Assembly (NCBI GenBank): GCA_944383695.1
Contig: CALWQP010000009.1
Location: 1-64,000 of the forward strand
DNA: 64,000 bases
Direction of reading: 5' to 3'
Source: an uncultured Mediterraneibacter sp.
Lineage (GTDB): Bacteria > Bacillota > Clostridia > Lachnospirales > Lachnospiraceae
Each line of letters opens with the position of its first letter. Within the stretch, counting starts at the first letter, position 1. Below the pieces are notes generated by a model, which ran no database searches, was not told where the DNA came from, and was given only the letters and a program-made list of their open reading frames with translations. Shown in pieces: positions 28,210-36,280 of this stretch. A program made the translations under genes and the position numbers.

Positions 28210-28845
28210 TTACACGCCGTTTTTCTTGCAGATGTCTGCAAGACAGCATTTGTCACAATAAGGCTTTGTCCTGGCTGTACACACATCCCTTCCGTGGTAC
28301 ACAAGTCTGTGGCAGAAGTCGCTCCCCTCCTCCGGGGGAATGATCTTCCACAGCGCCATCTCCACCTTTTTCGGCTCTTTGAGCCCATCTACCAGTCCGA
28401 TCCGGTTCACCAGACGGATACAGTGGGTGTCCGTCACGATGGCCGGCTTGCCGAACACATCTCCCATGATCAGATTCGCGCTCTTTCTTCCCACGCCGGG
28501 GAGTTTTAAAAGGGCGTCAAAATCATCCGGCACTTTACCGCCGTACTCATCCCTCAGTATTTTCATACAGGCGCTGATGTCTCTCGCTTTGCTGCGGCCG
28601 AGCCCGCACGGACGAACGATCGCTTCGATATCGTCCACATCTGCGTCAGCCAGCGCCTCCACATCCGGATATTTCTCATACAGCCCTTCAACGACTACAT
28701 TGACGCGGGCATCAGTGCACTGCGCCGCCAGCCTCACGCTGACAAGCAGTTTCCATGCCTGGTCATAATCCAGAGTACATCCGGCATCCGGATATTCTTT
28801 TTTCAGACGCTCTATTACTTCTAATGCTCGCTGCTTCTTTGTCAT
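28210..28845 (-). CDS. nth: Endonuclease III
   Basis: A 211-residue bifunctional DNA glycosylase/AP lyase for oxidised pyrimidines. Helix-hairpin-helix LLKLPGVGRKSANLI carries the catalytic Lys, and VTDTHCIRLVNRIGLV contains the catalytic Asp. The 4Fe-4S loop reads CTARTKPYCDKCCLADIC, i.e. C-x7-C-x2-C-x5-C, one residue longer in the first gap than the classical C-x6-C. It probably shares a transcript with the flavodiiron gene, which would link oxidative DNA repair to oxygen defence. Confidence 0.95.
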   Translation of the reverse strand: MTKKQRALEVIERLKKEYPDAGCTLDYDQAWKLLVSVRLAAQCTDARVNVVVEGLYEKYPDVEALADADVDDIEAIVRPCGLGRSKARDISACMKILRDEYGGKVPDDFDALLKLPGVGRKSANLIMGDVFGKPAIVTDTHCIRLVNRIGLVDGLKEPKKVEMALWKIIPPEEGSDFCHRLVYHGRDVCTARTKPYCDKCCLADICKKNGV

Positions 28846-28862
28846 TTGTCTGTTTCCTTTCT

Positions 28863-28925
28863 ATTCACTATGCCCCGGAATCCATTCCCTATGCCTCAGA
28901 GTCCATTCACTATGACCCAGGATAC
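28863..28925. repeat. Three tandem 21-bp imperfect repeats
   Basis: Units start at 28863, 28884 and 28905, each reading ATTCNCTATGNCYCRGRRTCC-like sequence. They lie between rpiB (stop 28932) and nth (start 28845). The unit length is a multiple of 3 but no reading frame with a ribosome site uses it. Confidence 0.75.
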
Positions 28926-28931
28926 AGTGCT

Positions 28932-29378
28932 TTATTTCTCCTTATTCTCAATCTCCATGATCAAATCTACTCTTCTCTGGTGACGTCCGCCTTCAAACTC
29001 CGTATTCAGCCATGTTTCCACGATCATCTTGGCCAGCTCCGCTCCAACCACCCTTGCGCCGAATGCAAGGATGTTGCAGTTATTATGGGCGCGCGCCATC
29101 TTTGCGGTAAACGGCTCACTGCACACTGCCGCGCGGATACCTTTTACCTTGTTTGCCGCCAGCGAGATGCCCAGTCCGGTTCCGCAGATCAGGATGCCCT
29201 GCTCCACTTCTCCCGCAGCCACAGCACGCGCCACGACCTCGCCATAGATGGGATAATCGCAGCTCTCTGCTGAATCTGTTCCGTAGTCAACGACCTCATG
29301 GCCTTTTTCTTTTAAAAACGCGATAATCTCTTTTTTCATTTCCAGTGCGGAATGATCATTCCCTATTCCAATTTTCAT
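28932..29378 (-). CDS. rpiB: Ribose 5-phosphate isomerase B
   Basis: A 148-residue RpiB/LacAB-family enzyme interconverting ribose 5-phosphate and ribulose 5-phosphate. IGIGNDHSALEMKKEI, VVDYGTDSAESCDYP, GILICGTGLGISLAANK (phosphate loop with the catalytic Cys) and RAHNNCNILAFGARV are diagnostic. Length is standard. It sits downstream of the DnaJ-like gene, beyond a terminator. Confidence 0.95.
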   Translation of the reverse strand: MKIGIGNDHSALEMKKEIIAFLKEKGHEVVDYGTDSAESCDYPIYGEVVARAVAAGEVEQGILICGTGLGISLAANKVKGIRAAVCSEPFTAKMARAHNNCNILAFGARVVGAELAKMIVETWLNTEFEGGRHQRRVDLIMEIENKEK

Positions 29379-29403
29379 ATAATATCCTCTCTGTCTCCTA
29401 AAT

Positions 29404-29436
29404 CATTAAAAACGCCCCGGCAGGAGTACCGGAGGC
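29404..29436 (-). terminator. Terminator of the DnaJ-like gene
   Basis: On the minus strand a CTCCGG/CCGGGG stem (one G-U pair) is followed by CGTTTTTAATG, 55 bp past the stop. Confidence 0.6.
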
Positions 29437-29490
29437 TGTATCCGCCGTATCATTCTTATCATAACAAATACATTCTTCAAACGCAACTGA

Positions 29491-30435
29491 TTATGCGGTT
29501 TTCGCGCGGCCCGCGCATGCCGCCTCAAATTCTCTGAGCTTTTGTTCCGCCTCCGGACTTAAATGCCGGGGCACCTGTATCTGGACTGTAACATACTGAT
29601 CGCCGTGCACGGAAGGATCCTGCATGGACACGATCCCTTTTCCTTTCAGGCGTATCTTCGTGCCGGACTGCATTCCTTTTCCTATCTTGCACACCACATT
29701 TCCGTAAAGGGTACTGACAACAGCTTCTCCGCCGAAAACAGCCGTCGTATAAGGAATCTGCACTGTTGTAAACACATCCCGGCCCTTTCTCTCGTAACCG
29801 GGTTTGCCGTCCACATTCACTACAAGCAGAAGGTCGCCGTTTTCTCCCCCGTTCACACCCGGCATGCCTTTGCCTTTGAGGCGGACCGCCTTTCCGGTGT
29901 CGATCCCCGCAGGGATGTGTACCTGCAGCGACTGCACGGAACCGTTCCGGGAAGCCGTATCCTGCAGCCGGATCACCTTGTCGCATCCAAACGCAGCCTC
30001 GTCAAAGCTGACAGATACCTGCGCCTTCACATCCTGTCCTTTCTGACGGAACCCGCTCCCATCAAACCCATCAAAAATATCTCCGAAAATGTCCCGGAAC
30101 ATATCATCCATATTACCGCCCTCGAAATGATACTCCTGATATCCTCCCTGAGGACCGCCATATGACCGCCAGTAACCGTTTCCCTGCGCGCTGTCCGCGC
30201 CGCTCTGCTCAAACGCTGCATGGCCGAACTGATCATATAGTTTTCTCTTTTCCTTATCGCTCAAGACGTTATAAGCCTCTGTTACTTCCTTAAACTTCTG
30301 TTCCGCATCTGCATTTCCCGCATTTGTGTCAGGATGATATTTTTTTGCAAGCCTGCGGTATGCTTTTTTTATCTGATTTTCATCAGCATTCCTGCCGACG
30401 CCCAGTACTTCATAATAATCTTTCTTTACTGACAT
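29491..30435 (-). CDS. DnaJ-like co-chaperone of CbpA type
   Basis: A 314-residue J-domain protein. [20 protein letters not shown] opens the J domain, with HPD present in [10 protein letters not shown] Gly-rich region (about 75-135) follows, then the two C-terminal beta-domains ([35 protein letters not shown]). The zinc finger of true DnaJ is absent, so it is CbpA-like and probably assists DnaK. The frame opens at a GTG (30444), but GGAGGG spacing favours the ATG at 30435. It is divergent from CIRCE-controlled lon, so the intergenic region serves two protein-quality genes. Confidence 0.9.
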   Translation of the reverse strand: MSVKKDYYEVLGVGRNADENQIKKAYRRLAKKYHPDTNAGNADAEQKFKEVTEAYNVLSDKEKRKLYDQFGHAAFEQSGADSAQGNGYWRSYGGPQGGYQEYHFEGGNMDDMFRDIFGDIFDGFDGSGFRQKGQDVKAQVSVSFDEAAFGCDKVIRLQDTASRNGSVQSLQVHIPAGIDTGKAVRLKGKGMPGVNGGENGDLLLVVNVDGKPGYERKGRDVFTTVQIPYTTAVFGGEAVVSTLYGNVVCKIGKGMQSGTKIRLKGKGIVSMQDPSVHGDQYVTVQIQVPRHLSPEAEQKLREFEAACAGRAKTA

Positions 30436-30547
30436 TGTGATCACCCTCCTGCATCATAACTACATAACATCCATTTGAATCTGCGTGTTATTTCTATTTT
30501 CAGTACAGCCCTGAGCCGGGCACAGAACTCCACTTTGTTCTATTTGT

Positions 30548-30576
30548 AATATAACAGTTATTTTTTACAATGTCAA
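30548..30576 (-). promoter_or_regulatory. Promoter of the DnaJ-like gene
   Basis: On the minus strand TTGACA, 17 bp, TATATT. This leaves a ~110-nt leader; no CIRCE is seen in this direction. Confidence 0.7.
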
Positions 30577-30650
30577 GGATGCCTGCGCCTGCAGAGGTCT
30601 CGGAATCTGTGATGTTTTTATGAATACTTTTTTTGGAAAACCTGTCTCTA

Positions 30651-30687
30651 TTGACATTCCTCCTTTTCTGTGCTAATTTTCTATAAT
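30651..30687 (+). promoter_or_regulatory. lon promoter elements
   Basis: TTGACA at 30651-30656 is followed 17 bp on by a weak TAATTT (30674-30679); a perfect TATAAT lies at 30682-30687 without a good -35 at standard spacing. Either places the start just before or within the CIRCE element. Confidence 0.5.
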
Positions 30688-30694
30688 AAAATAA

Positions 30695-30721
30695 TTAGCA
30701 CTCTCATCGCAAGAGTGCTGA
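30695..30721 (+). promoter_or_regulatory. CIRCE element (HrcA operator) of lon
   Basis: TTAGCACTC, 9 bp, GAGTGCTGA: 8 of 9 positions mirror the consensus TTAGCACTC-N9-GAGTGCTAA. It lies at the expected transcription start, 21 bp before the lon start codon, where HrcA would block transcription until heat shock. Confidence 0.9.
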
Positions 30722-30742
30722 CAGAGGATAGGAGGAATTTAT

Positions 30743-33046
30743 ATGTTTATACAGCCTGTTTATAATATATTACTTTTACCTGATGTAACTTACTATTTTA
30801 AGAAAGATTTCTTTTCAGAGCGTGCGGATGAGTTGAAGACGGATACGGAGTTGCTCTTTATGGTCCTTAAAAATGAGACCGGAAGTAGCGCCCTGCAGAC
30901 GGATGACTTCTATCCCATCGGCCTGACTGCCAAAGTGGAGAACATTTCAGAGGAGGATGTGATCCAGATACGCACCATAGACCGGGTGGAAATCATAAGC
31001 CCCGTCATTGAAGACGGCGAGGTGCGCGCGGCCTTTGCGGTCCGTCCTTCCATCGAAGACCTTTCCGCCAGGGAACAGCAGGAAATCTTCAGCGAAGTGC
31101 GTACCTCCCTCCTCCGCTTTGTGCAGGGATACCAGTGGGGTCTCTGGGCGAGAGGCTTCATCCTGCAGCGGAAAAATATCTACGACCTTGCTTCTTCATT
31201 ATCCGAATATCTGAACTTGTCTGTACAGGAAAAATACGACATCCTGGCAGCAGATTCTGTAAGAACAAGATACTCGCTCATCGAGAAAGCCGTCAATGAA
31301 TTCATGGAAGTGGCAAAGGTCTCGGCGGAGGCACAGGAAGCGCAGAAAGACGGACAGGAACAGCTCTACCGGGAAGCTGCCCTGAAAAAGCAGATCGACT
31401 ATCTCCAGAAAGAGCTCGACGAGATGCACCCGGAGAACATCTCCGATGTGAGAAAATTCGAAAACAAGATTTCTGAGTCCGGTATGAACAAAGAGGCACG
31501 CCGGGAAGCGGAAAAAGTACTGAACCGAATGAGACAGGAGGGAAAAGAAAGCCATGAATATGGTCTTCTGTACGACTATCTTGACTTTGTCACCAGCCTG
31601 TCGTGGAAAGCTCCGGTATACACCCCCATTGATCTGGAACGCGCGGAAAAAATCCTAGACGAGGATCACTACGGATTAAAAAAAGTAAAACAGCGCATCA
31701 TCCAGCAGCTCGCAGTCATGGCGCTGAACCAGAAGCAGTACGGCTCCATCCTTCTCTTTGTGGGCGCGCCCGGCACAGGCAAGACCAGCATCGGGCAGAG
31801 TATTGCCCGGGCTCTCGGGCGGGAGTACGTCCGCATCAGCCTGGGCGGCATCCGCGATGAGGCTGAAATCCGAGGACACCGGCGGACTTATATCGGGGCT
31901 ATGCCCGGCCGGATCATGGAAGCCATGAAACGAAGCGGCTCCTCCAATCCGGTCGTGGTACTGGACGAAGTCGACAAACTGGCAAAGGACTACGGCGGAG
32001 ACCCGGCAAGCGCGCTCCTCGAAGTGCTTGACCCGGAACAGAATAGCACATTCACAGACCATTACATGAACGTGCCGTACGACCTGTCCAACGTTCTTTT
32101 CGTCTGCACGGCAAATTCAACGGACACGATTCCCGAACCACTCCTGAACCGTATGGAAGTGATCTCATTCCCAGGATATACGGCAGTGGAAAAATTCCAT
32201 ATCGCCAAAAAGCATCTGATACCAAAGGCAATGGACACCATGGGAATCAAGAAAAATATGCTCAAAATCTCAGACGGCGCCCTTCGCAGGATCATCGAGG
32301 AATACACGATGGAATCCGGCGTCCGCGACCTGAAAAAATCCGTTGAAGCCCTGTGCCGCACCGCGGCCGTAGAGCTGGTGAAAAACAATTCCGCAGAAAA
32401 CCGTTCCGCGGATGGGACCGGAACCGGCATCTGCATTTCTGTCACGAAGAGCAATCTTTCCGAATACCTGGGGAGAAAACAGCTCCGGTCCGAACAGAAG
32501 CTTTCCTCCCGGACTCCCGGCGTAGTGACCGGTCTTGCATGGACCCGGGCAGGCGGAGCCATCCTGTTCATAGAGACAAAATTGACAAAGGGCAAAGGCA
32601 AACTGCTCATCACAGGACAACTGGGCGACGTCATGAAGGAATCCGTCCAGATCGCCCTCACCCTGGTCCGCTCCCTTTACCCGAAAGAGAGCCGGATACT
32701 GGAGGATCACGATCTGCACATCCATGTGCCCGCCGGTGCGGTTCCAAAAGACGGACCGTCTGCCGGAATCACGCTCACCACAGCGCTGGCCTCCCTTATC
32801 ACCGGAAAAGCCGTGGATACGGAATGCGCCATGACCGGGGAAGTTTCCCTGCGCGGCGGCGTAATGCCAATCGGCGGCCTCCCGGAGAAACTGATGGCAG
32901 CCCAGAGGGCTGGTATCAAAAAGGTATATATTCCCGCTGACAACACGGAAGATCTGGAAGATGTAGCGGATGAGGTGAAAGATAAACTGAAAATCATACC
33001 TGTCAAAAAAGCTATAGACGTACTGAAAGACCAGGCTCTCATATAG
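30743..33046 (+). CDS. lon: ATP-dependent protease Lon
   Basis: A 767-residue LonA protease. The N-terminal substrate-binding domain (about 1-190) is followed by coiled coil, the AAA+ module with Walker A GAPGTGKT at 341-348, Walker B VVVLDEVDKL, and the C-terminal protease with catalytic S673 (PKDGPSAG) and K716 (GGLPEKLMAA). GATAGGAGGAATTTAT precedes the ATG. The CIRCE operator puts it under HrcA heat-shock control, unlike the common pattern in which CIRCE governs groESL and dnaK. It has its own hairpin terminator at the stop codon. Confidence 0.96.
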   Translation: MFIQPVYNILLLPDVTYYFKKDFFSERADELKTDTELLFMVLKNETGSSALQTDDFYPIGLTAKVENISEEDVIQIRTIDRVEIISPVIEDGEVRAAFAVRPSIEDLSAREQQEIFSEVRTSLLRFVQGYQWGLWARGFILQRKNIYDLASSLSEYLNLSVQEKYDILAADSVRTRYSLIEKAVNEFMEVAKVSAEAQEAQKDGQEQLYREAALKKQIDYLQKELDEMHPENISDVRKFENKISESGMNKEARREAEKVLNRMRQEGKESHEYGLLYDYLDFVTSLSWKAPVYTPIDLERAEKILDEDHYGLKKVKQRIIQQLAVMALNQKQYGSILLFVGAPGTGKTSIGQSIARALGREYVRISLGGIRDEAEIRGHRRTYIGAMPGRIMEAMKRSGSSNPVVVLDEVDKLAKDYGGDPASALLEVLDPEQNSTFTDHYMNVPYDLSNVLFVCTANSTDTIPEPLLNRMEVISFPGYTAVEKFHIAKKHLIPKAMDTMGIKKNMLKISDGALRRIIEEYTMESGVRDLKKSVEALCRTAAVELVKNNSAENRSADGTGTGICISVTKSNLSEYLGRKQLRSEQKLSSRTPGVVTGLAWTRAGGAILFIETKLTKGKGKLLITGQLGDVMKESVQIALTLVRSLYPKESRILEDHDLHIHVPAGAVPKDGPSAGITLTTALASLITGKAVDTECAMTGEVSLRGGVMPIGGLPEKLMAAQRAGIKKVYIPADNTEDLEDVADEVKDKLKIIPVKKAIDVLKDQALI

Positions 33047-33060
33047 GGCCCGGTCTTTTT
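33026..33060 (+). terminator. lon terminator overlapping the stop codon
   Basis: AAAGACC (33026-33032) pairs with GGTCTTT (33052-33058), extended by GGC/GCC pairs, then a T-tract. The lon stop codon is inside the hairpin. Confidence 0.75.
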
Positions 33061-33135
33061 TCTCTGCTTATTTTCCGCATTTCACGCATCCATGAAGATT
33101 CCGCACATGCATGGAGATCCCACAGAAAATCCTTA

Positions 33136-33164
33136 TTGCCCTGCCTGCCGCAAATCTTTATAAT
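33136..33164 (+). promoter_or_regulatory. Promoter of the sulfatase maturase gene
   Basis: TTGCCC, 17 bp, TATAAT, 41 bp upstream of the start codon. Confidence 0.6.
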
Positions 33165-33204
33165 AGAACTAGACGCATGATAAATATAACAAAAAGGAAA
33201 CACT

Positions 33205-34320
33205 ATGAACTTACATACAGTATTGATCAAACCGGCATCCAGCCAGTGCAGCATGGTCTGCGATTATTGCTTTTACTGTGACGAAGCATCGAAAAGAGAG
33301 ACACCGTCCTATGGGATGATGTCAGAAGAGACGATCAGGAACATCATCAAAAAGACACTGTTCCACGCGTCTTCTGACGTCTGTTTTGCCTTTCAGGGGG
33401 GAGAACCCACGCTGCGGGGACTGCCTTTCTTTCAAAAAGTAATCGAATTCGAGCAGAGATATAACCGGAACGGAGTCAAAGTATCTAATACACTCCAGAC
33501 CAATGGACTTTGTATCGATGAAAACTGGTGCACATTTTTCAGGGACAACCTCTTTCTTATCGGAATATCCGTGGACGGAACACAGGAGACCCATGACCTG
33601 TGCCGCCACACAAAAGGCGGCGGCCCCACATACGCACGAGTCTGCGATTCCGCTCGAATGTTTGACGAATATCAGGTGGAATACAATATCCTGACCGTTG
33701 TAAACGCATATACAGCCCCCCGCATACGCGAAATCTATGGGGACTATAAGAAAAAAGGGTGGAAATTCCAGCAGTATATTGCCTGCCTGGACCCACTGGG
33801 CAAAGAGGGGAAGCAGGCTCCCTGGTCTCTGACTCCCAAGCTCTACGGAGAATTTCTCATCACCCTTTTTGACCTGTGGTACAAAGACTGGAGACGTGGA
33901 AAAGCCCCCTACATACGCGACTTCGAAAATTATATCGGCATCCTCATGGGATATCCGCCGGAGGCATGCTCCCAGCGAGGGGTCTGTACGGTACAGGGCG
34001 TCGTCGAGGCGGATGGGAGCGTGTACCCCTGCGACTTCTATGTGCTGGATGAGTACAGGCTGGGGAGCTTCAACGAAAACCGCATCCATGAATTCTTTGA
34101 AAATGAACGTGCCGGACTCTTCATAAATGAGTCAAAAAAGGTCAGCGATACCTGCAAATCCTGCGGACATTATACCCTCTGCCGCGGCGGATGCAGGCGG
34201 ACACGAGTGAAGGAGCCCGGAACAGATACATACCGCAGCTATTTCTGCAAAAGCTATCAACTGTTTTTCAGCCGGGCAGGAAAACAGATGAAAGAAATCG
34301 CCAGGTTTCTGAAAAAATAA
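33205..34320 (+). CDS. Anaerobic sulfatase-maturating radical SAM enzyme
   Basis: A 371-residue anSME-type enzyme that converts an active-site Cys or Ser of sulfatases to formylglycine. The radical SAM cluster motif is C15-x3-C19-x2-C22 (CSMVCDYC), followed by the family marker FYCDEA and FQGGEPTLRG. The C-terminal SPASM region has cysteines CSQRGVC, VYPCDFY, CKSCGHYTLCRGGC and YFCKSY for two more 4Fe-4S clusters. Length is standard. No sulfatase lies in the window, so its clients are encoded elsewhere; in a mucin degrader they would desulfate host glycans. AAAAAGGAAACACT precedes the start. Confidence 0.92.
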   Translation: MNLHTVLIKPASSQCSMVCDYCFYCDEASKRETPSYGMMSEETIRNIIKKTLFHASSDVCFAFQGGEPTLRGLPFFQKVIEFEQRYNRNGVKVSNTLQTNGLCIDENWCTFFRDNLFLIGISVDGTQETHDLCRHTKGGGPTYARVCDSARMFDEYQVEYNILTVVNAYTAPRIREIYGDYKKKGWKFQQYIACLDPLGKEGKQAPWSLTPKLYGEFLITLFDLWYKDWRRGKAPYIRDFENYIGILMGYPPEACSQRGVCTVQGVVEADGSVYPCDFYVLDEYRLGSFNENRIHEFFENERAGLFINESKKVSDTCKSCGHYTLCRGGCRRTRVKEPGTDTYRSYFCKSYQLFFSRAGKQMKEIARFLKK

Positions 34321-34326
34321 TGGGCC

Positions 34327-34860
34327 TTACAGGGCTGTCCCCCGCTTTGGGGCGGATAATGTTGTCATGTCCACTTTTTCCAGCGACAGCAGTTTGATCT
34401 TCCTGTCAATTCCTCCTGCATATCCGGTCAGACTCCCATTCGCTCCCACGACCCGGTGGCAGGGAATGATAATGCTGATCTTATTATGCCCCACCGCGCC
34501 CCCGGCGGCCTGGGCGGACATATGGGGCATCCCCTTCCGGTCGGCTATCCTCCGGGCAATCTCTCCATAAGTGATCGTTTCTCCATACGGAATCTGCTTT
34601 AATATCTCCCATACCATGAGCTGAAAGTCCGTACCCACCATATGGACAGGCGGTATAAAATCCGGTTCCTGTCCGGAGAAATAAATATCCAGCCATCGTT
34701 TCGTCTCACAAAATACCGGCAGTTGCCTCTCCTCATGCTCCGGTGAGAGGGTCCGCGCATAATACTTCTGACCTTCAAACCACAATCCTGTCAGCCCGGT
34801 ATCATCCGCCGCAAGCAGGATAGTGCCCAGCGGAGATTCATAATGATCCACATACTGCAT
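34327..34860 (-). CDS. ogt: Methylated-DNA--protein-cysteine methyltransferase
   Basis: A 177-residue suicide enzyme removing alkyl groups from O6-guanine. PYGETITYGEIA is the DNA-binding helix, and IIPCHRVVGANGSLTGYAGG carries the acceptor Cys in the PCHRV motif. The frame extends to 34902, but CAGGAGGATTTCT before 34860 fits best. It is convergent with the sulfatase maturase gene (6 bp between stops). Confidence 0.95.
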   Translation of the reverse strand: MQYVDHYESPLGTILLAADDTGLTGLWFEGQKYYARTLSPEHEERQLPVFCETKRWLDIYFSGQEPDFIPPVHMVGTDFQLMVWEILKQIPYGETITYGEIARRIADRKGMPHMSAQAAGGAVGHNKISIIIPCHRVVGANGSLTGYAGGIDRKIKLLSLEKVDMTTLSAPKRGTAL

Positions 34861-34941
34861 AGAAATCCTCCTGTCCTGAATCTTTCTCATTTGCTCTGTC
34901 ATAATCTGATTTTATCACAGAAGCAGATTACGTCAACCCGG

Positions 34942-35046
34942 TCAGTCCTTCATGTATTCCCGGTAATCACTTTCACTTGCAAACAGCATGTATCTGCCAT
35001 CTACATATCCCATGTATCCGTCACTTACCAAATATCCTTTCATCAT
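34942..35046 (-). CDS. Small 34-residue protein (MMKGYLVSDGYMGYVDG...)
   Basis: A short frame on the minus strand encodes 34 residues starting MMKGYLVSDGYMGYVDGR and ending SESDYREYMKD. AAGAGGGTTTG precedes the double ATG; the second ATG (35043) has the better spacing. The peptide is Tyr/Gly-rich at the start and acidic at the end, with a compact pattern (GY-x-GYVDGRYMLFASE) suggesting a folded mini-domain rather than noise. No function can be named. It lies in the 353-bp gap between ogt and the WYL regulator, which otherwise holds only their upstream regions. Confidence 0.6.
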   Translation of the reverse strand: MMKGYLVSDGYMGYVDGRYMLFASESDYREYMKD

Positions 35047-35213
35047 CAAACCCTCTTTCTTGTGTTTTTTATTTATCTGGTTTCTATGGTCTTTATTTTA
35101 CCCGCATAGGTGTCCAAAAAACTTCCCAACCTGTGTTTTCATGATTCTGAATTTCTGGTAAAATATAAATATCCGTAAAACAAATATGACATCAAGGAGA
35201 ACATGGTCCTGTT

Positions 35214-36200
35214 ATGGCAAAGGGTAAACATCAAAAACTGAAGCTTTTATATCTGATGAAAATATTCATGGAAGAAACAGATGACGAACACAGCCTCTCG
35301 CGCCAGGATCTGATAAACCGGCTCAATGCCTGTGGCATCACCGCGGACAGGAAGACGCTTTATTCGGATTTTGAAGAACTCCGGACATTCGGCATAGATA
35401 TTATCACGGAGCATGAGGGAAACGACTGGACTTACCATATAGGAGAAAGGGAGTTCGAGCTCCCAGAACTGAAGCTTCTTGTAGATTCCGTGCAGTCTGC
35501 AAAATTCATTACTGAAAGAAAATCAAGGGACCTCATAAAGAAACTGGAGAATCTGGTCAGCAGACACGAGGCAAAACAACTCCACCGCCAGGTCCTTATC
35601 TCCGGCAGGGTCAAGACGATGAACGAAAGCATTTATTATAATGTAGACAAACTCCATACTGCCATCAACGCCGACTCCCGCATCAGATTTCAGTACTTTC
35701 AGTGGAATGTGAAAAAAGAAATGGTGCTGCGCCACGACGGCGCATGGTATAACGTGAGCCCATGGGCACTTGTGTGGGACAATGAAAACTACTATCTCAT
35801 CGGATATGATTCCACATCCGGCCAGCTCCGTCATTACCGGGTTGACAAAATGCTGAAGATTTCTTCCACGGATGAAAAACGCCAAGGAGAAGAGGCGTTC
35901 TCCCGCATTGATATTCCCAGCTACTCCCGCCAGCTCTTCGGCATGTACGGCGGGGAAGAAACCCGCGTCTCCCTTGAAGCGGCAGACCATATGGCAGGCA
36001 TCCTGATCGACCGTTTCGGACAGGAAATCCGTATCATTCCCGGAGAAACCGGGACTTTTACCGCCTATATCAGCGTTGCTGTCAGTCCCCAGTTCCTGGG
36101 ATGGGTGTTCAGCCTGGGAAGGGATGTCCGGATCACAGGACCTGCGAAAGTGGTGCAGATGATGAGAGAAGAAGGCAGGCGGCTGATGGAGCAGTACTGA
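35214..36200 (+). CDS. WYL-domain transcriptional regulator
   Basis: A 328-residue regulator with an N-terminal winged helix (LSRQDLINRLNACGITADRK, then TLYSDFEEL) and a WYL ligand-binding domain (about 145-225: YYNVDKLHTAINADSRIRFQ split over sites; WYNVSPWALVWDNENYYLIG carries the W-Y motif) and a C-terminal WCX-like extension. WYL proteins sense nucleic-acid or small ligands in stress and defence regulons; the target here is unknown. An AAGGAG lies rather far (about 14 bp) upstream of the ATG, so the start is less certain than usual. An extended -10 (TGGTAAAAT) lies near 35156. Confidence 0.85.
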   Translation: MAKGKHQKLKLLYLMKIFMEETDDEHSLSRQDLINRLNACGITADRKTLYSDFEELRTFGIDIITEHEGNDWTYHIGEREFELPELKLLVDSVQSAKFITERKSRDLIKKLENLVSRHEAKQLHRQVLISGRVKTMNESIYYNVDKLHTAINADSRIRFQYFQWNVKKEMVLRHDGAWYNVSPWALVWDNENYYLIGYDSTSGQLRHYRVDKMLKISSTDEKRQGEEAFSRIDIPSYSRQLFGMYGGEETRVSLEAADHMAGILIDRFGQEIRIIPGETGTFTAYISVAVSPQFLGWVFSLGRDVRITGPAKVVQMMREEGRRLMEQY

Positions 36201-36210
36201 TTCCGAATAT

Positions 36211-36254
36211 ATAAAAACTGCCCCGGGCGTCCACATGGGACTGCCCGGGAGCAG
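36211..36254 (-). terminator. Terminator of the M26 protease gene
   Basis: A long hairpin (CTGC, CCCGGGC and GTCC arms with complements; loop ACATG, 36233-36237) is followed on the minus strand by TTTTTAT. It is convergent between the WYL and protease genes and may act both ways. Confidence 0.75.
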
Positions 36255-36280
36255 CTCTCAGCTTTCTATAGATTTGTCTC

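Noticed and set aside
28863-28925. CRISPR-like array
   Set aside because: Units abut directly without spacers and no cas genes are present.
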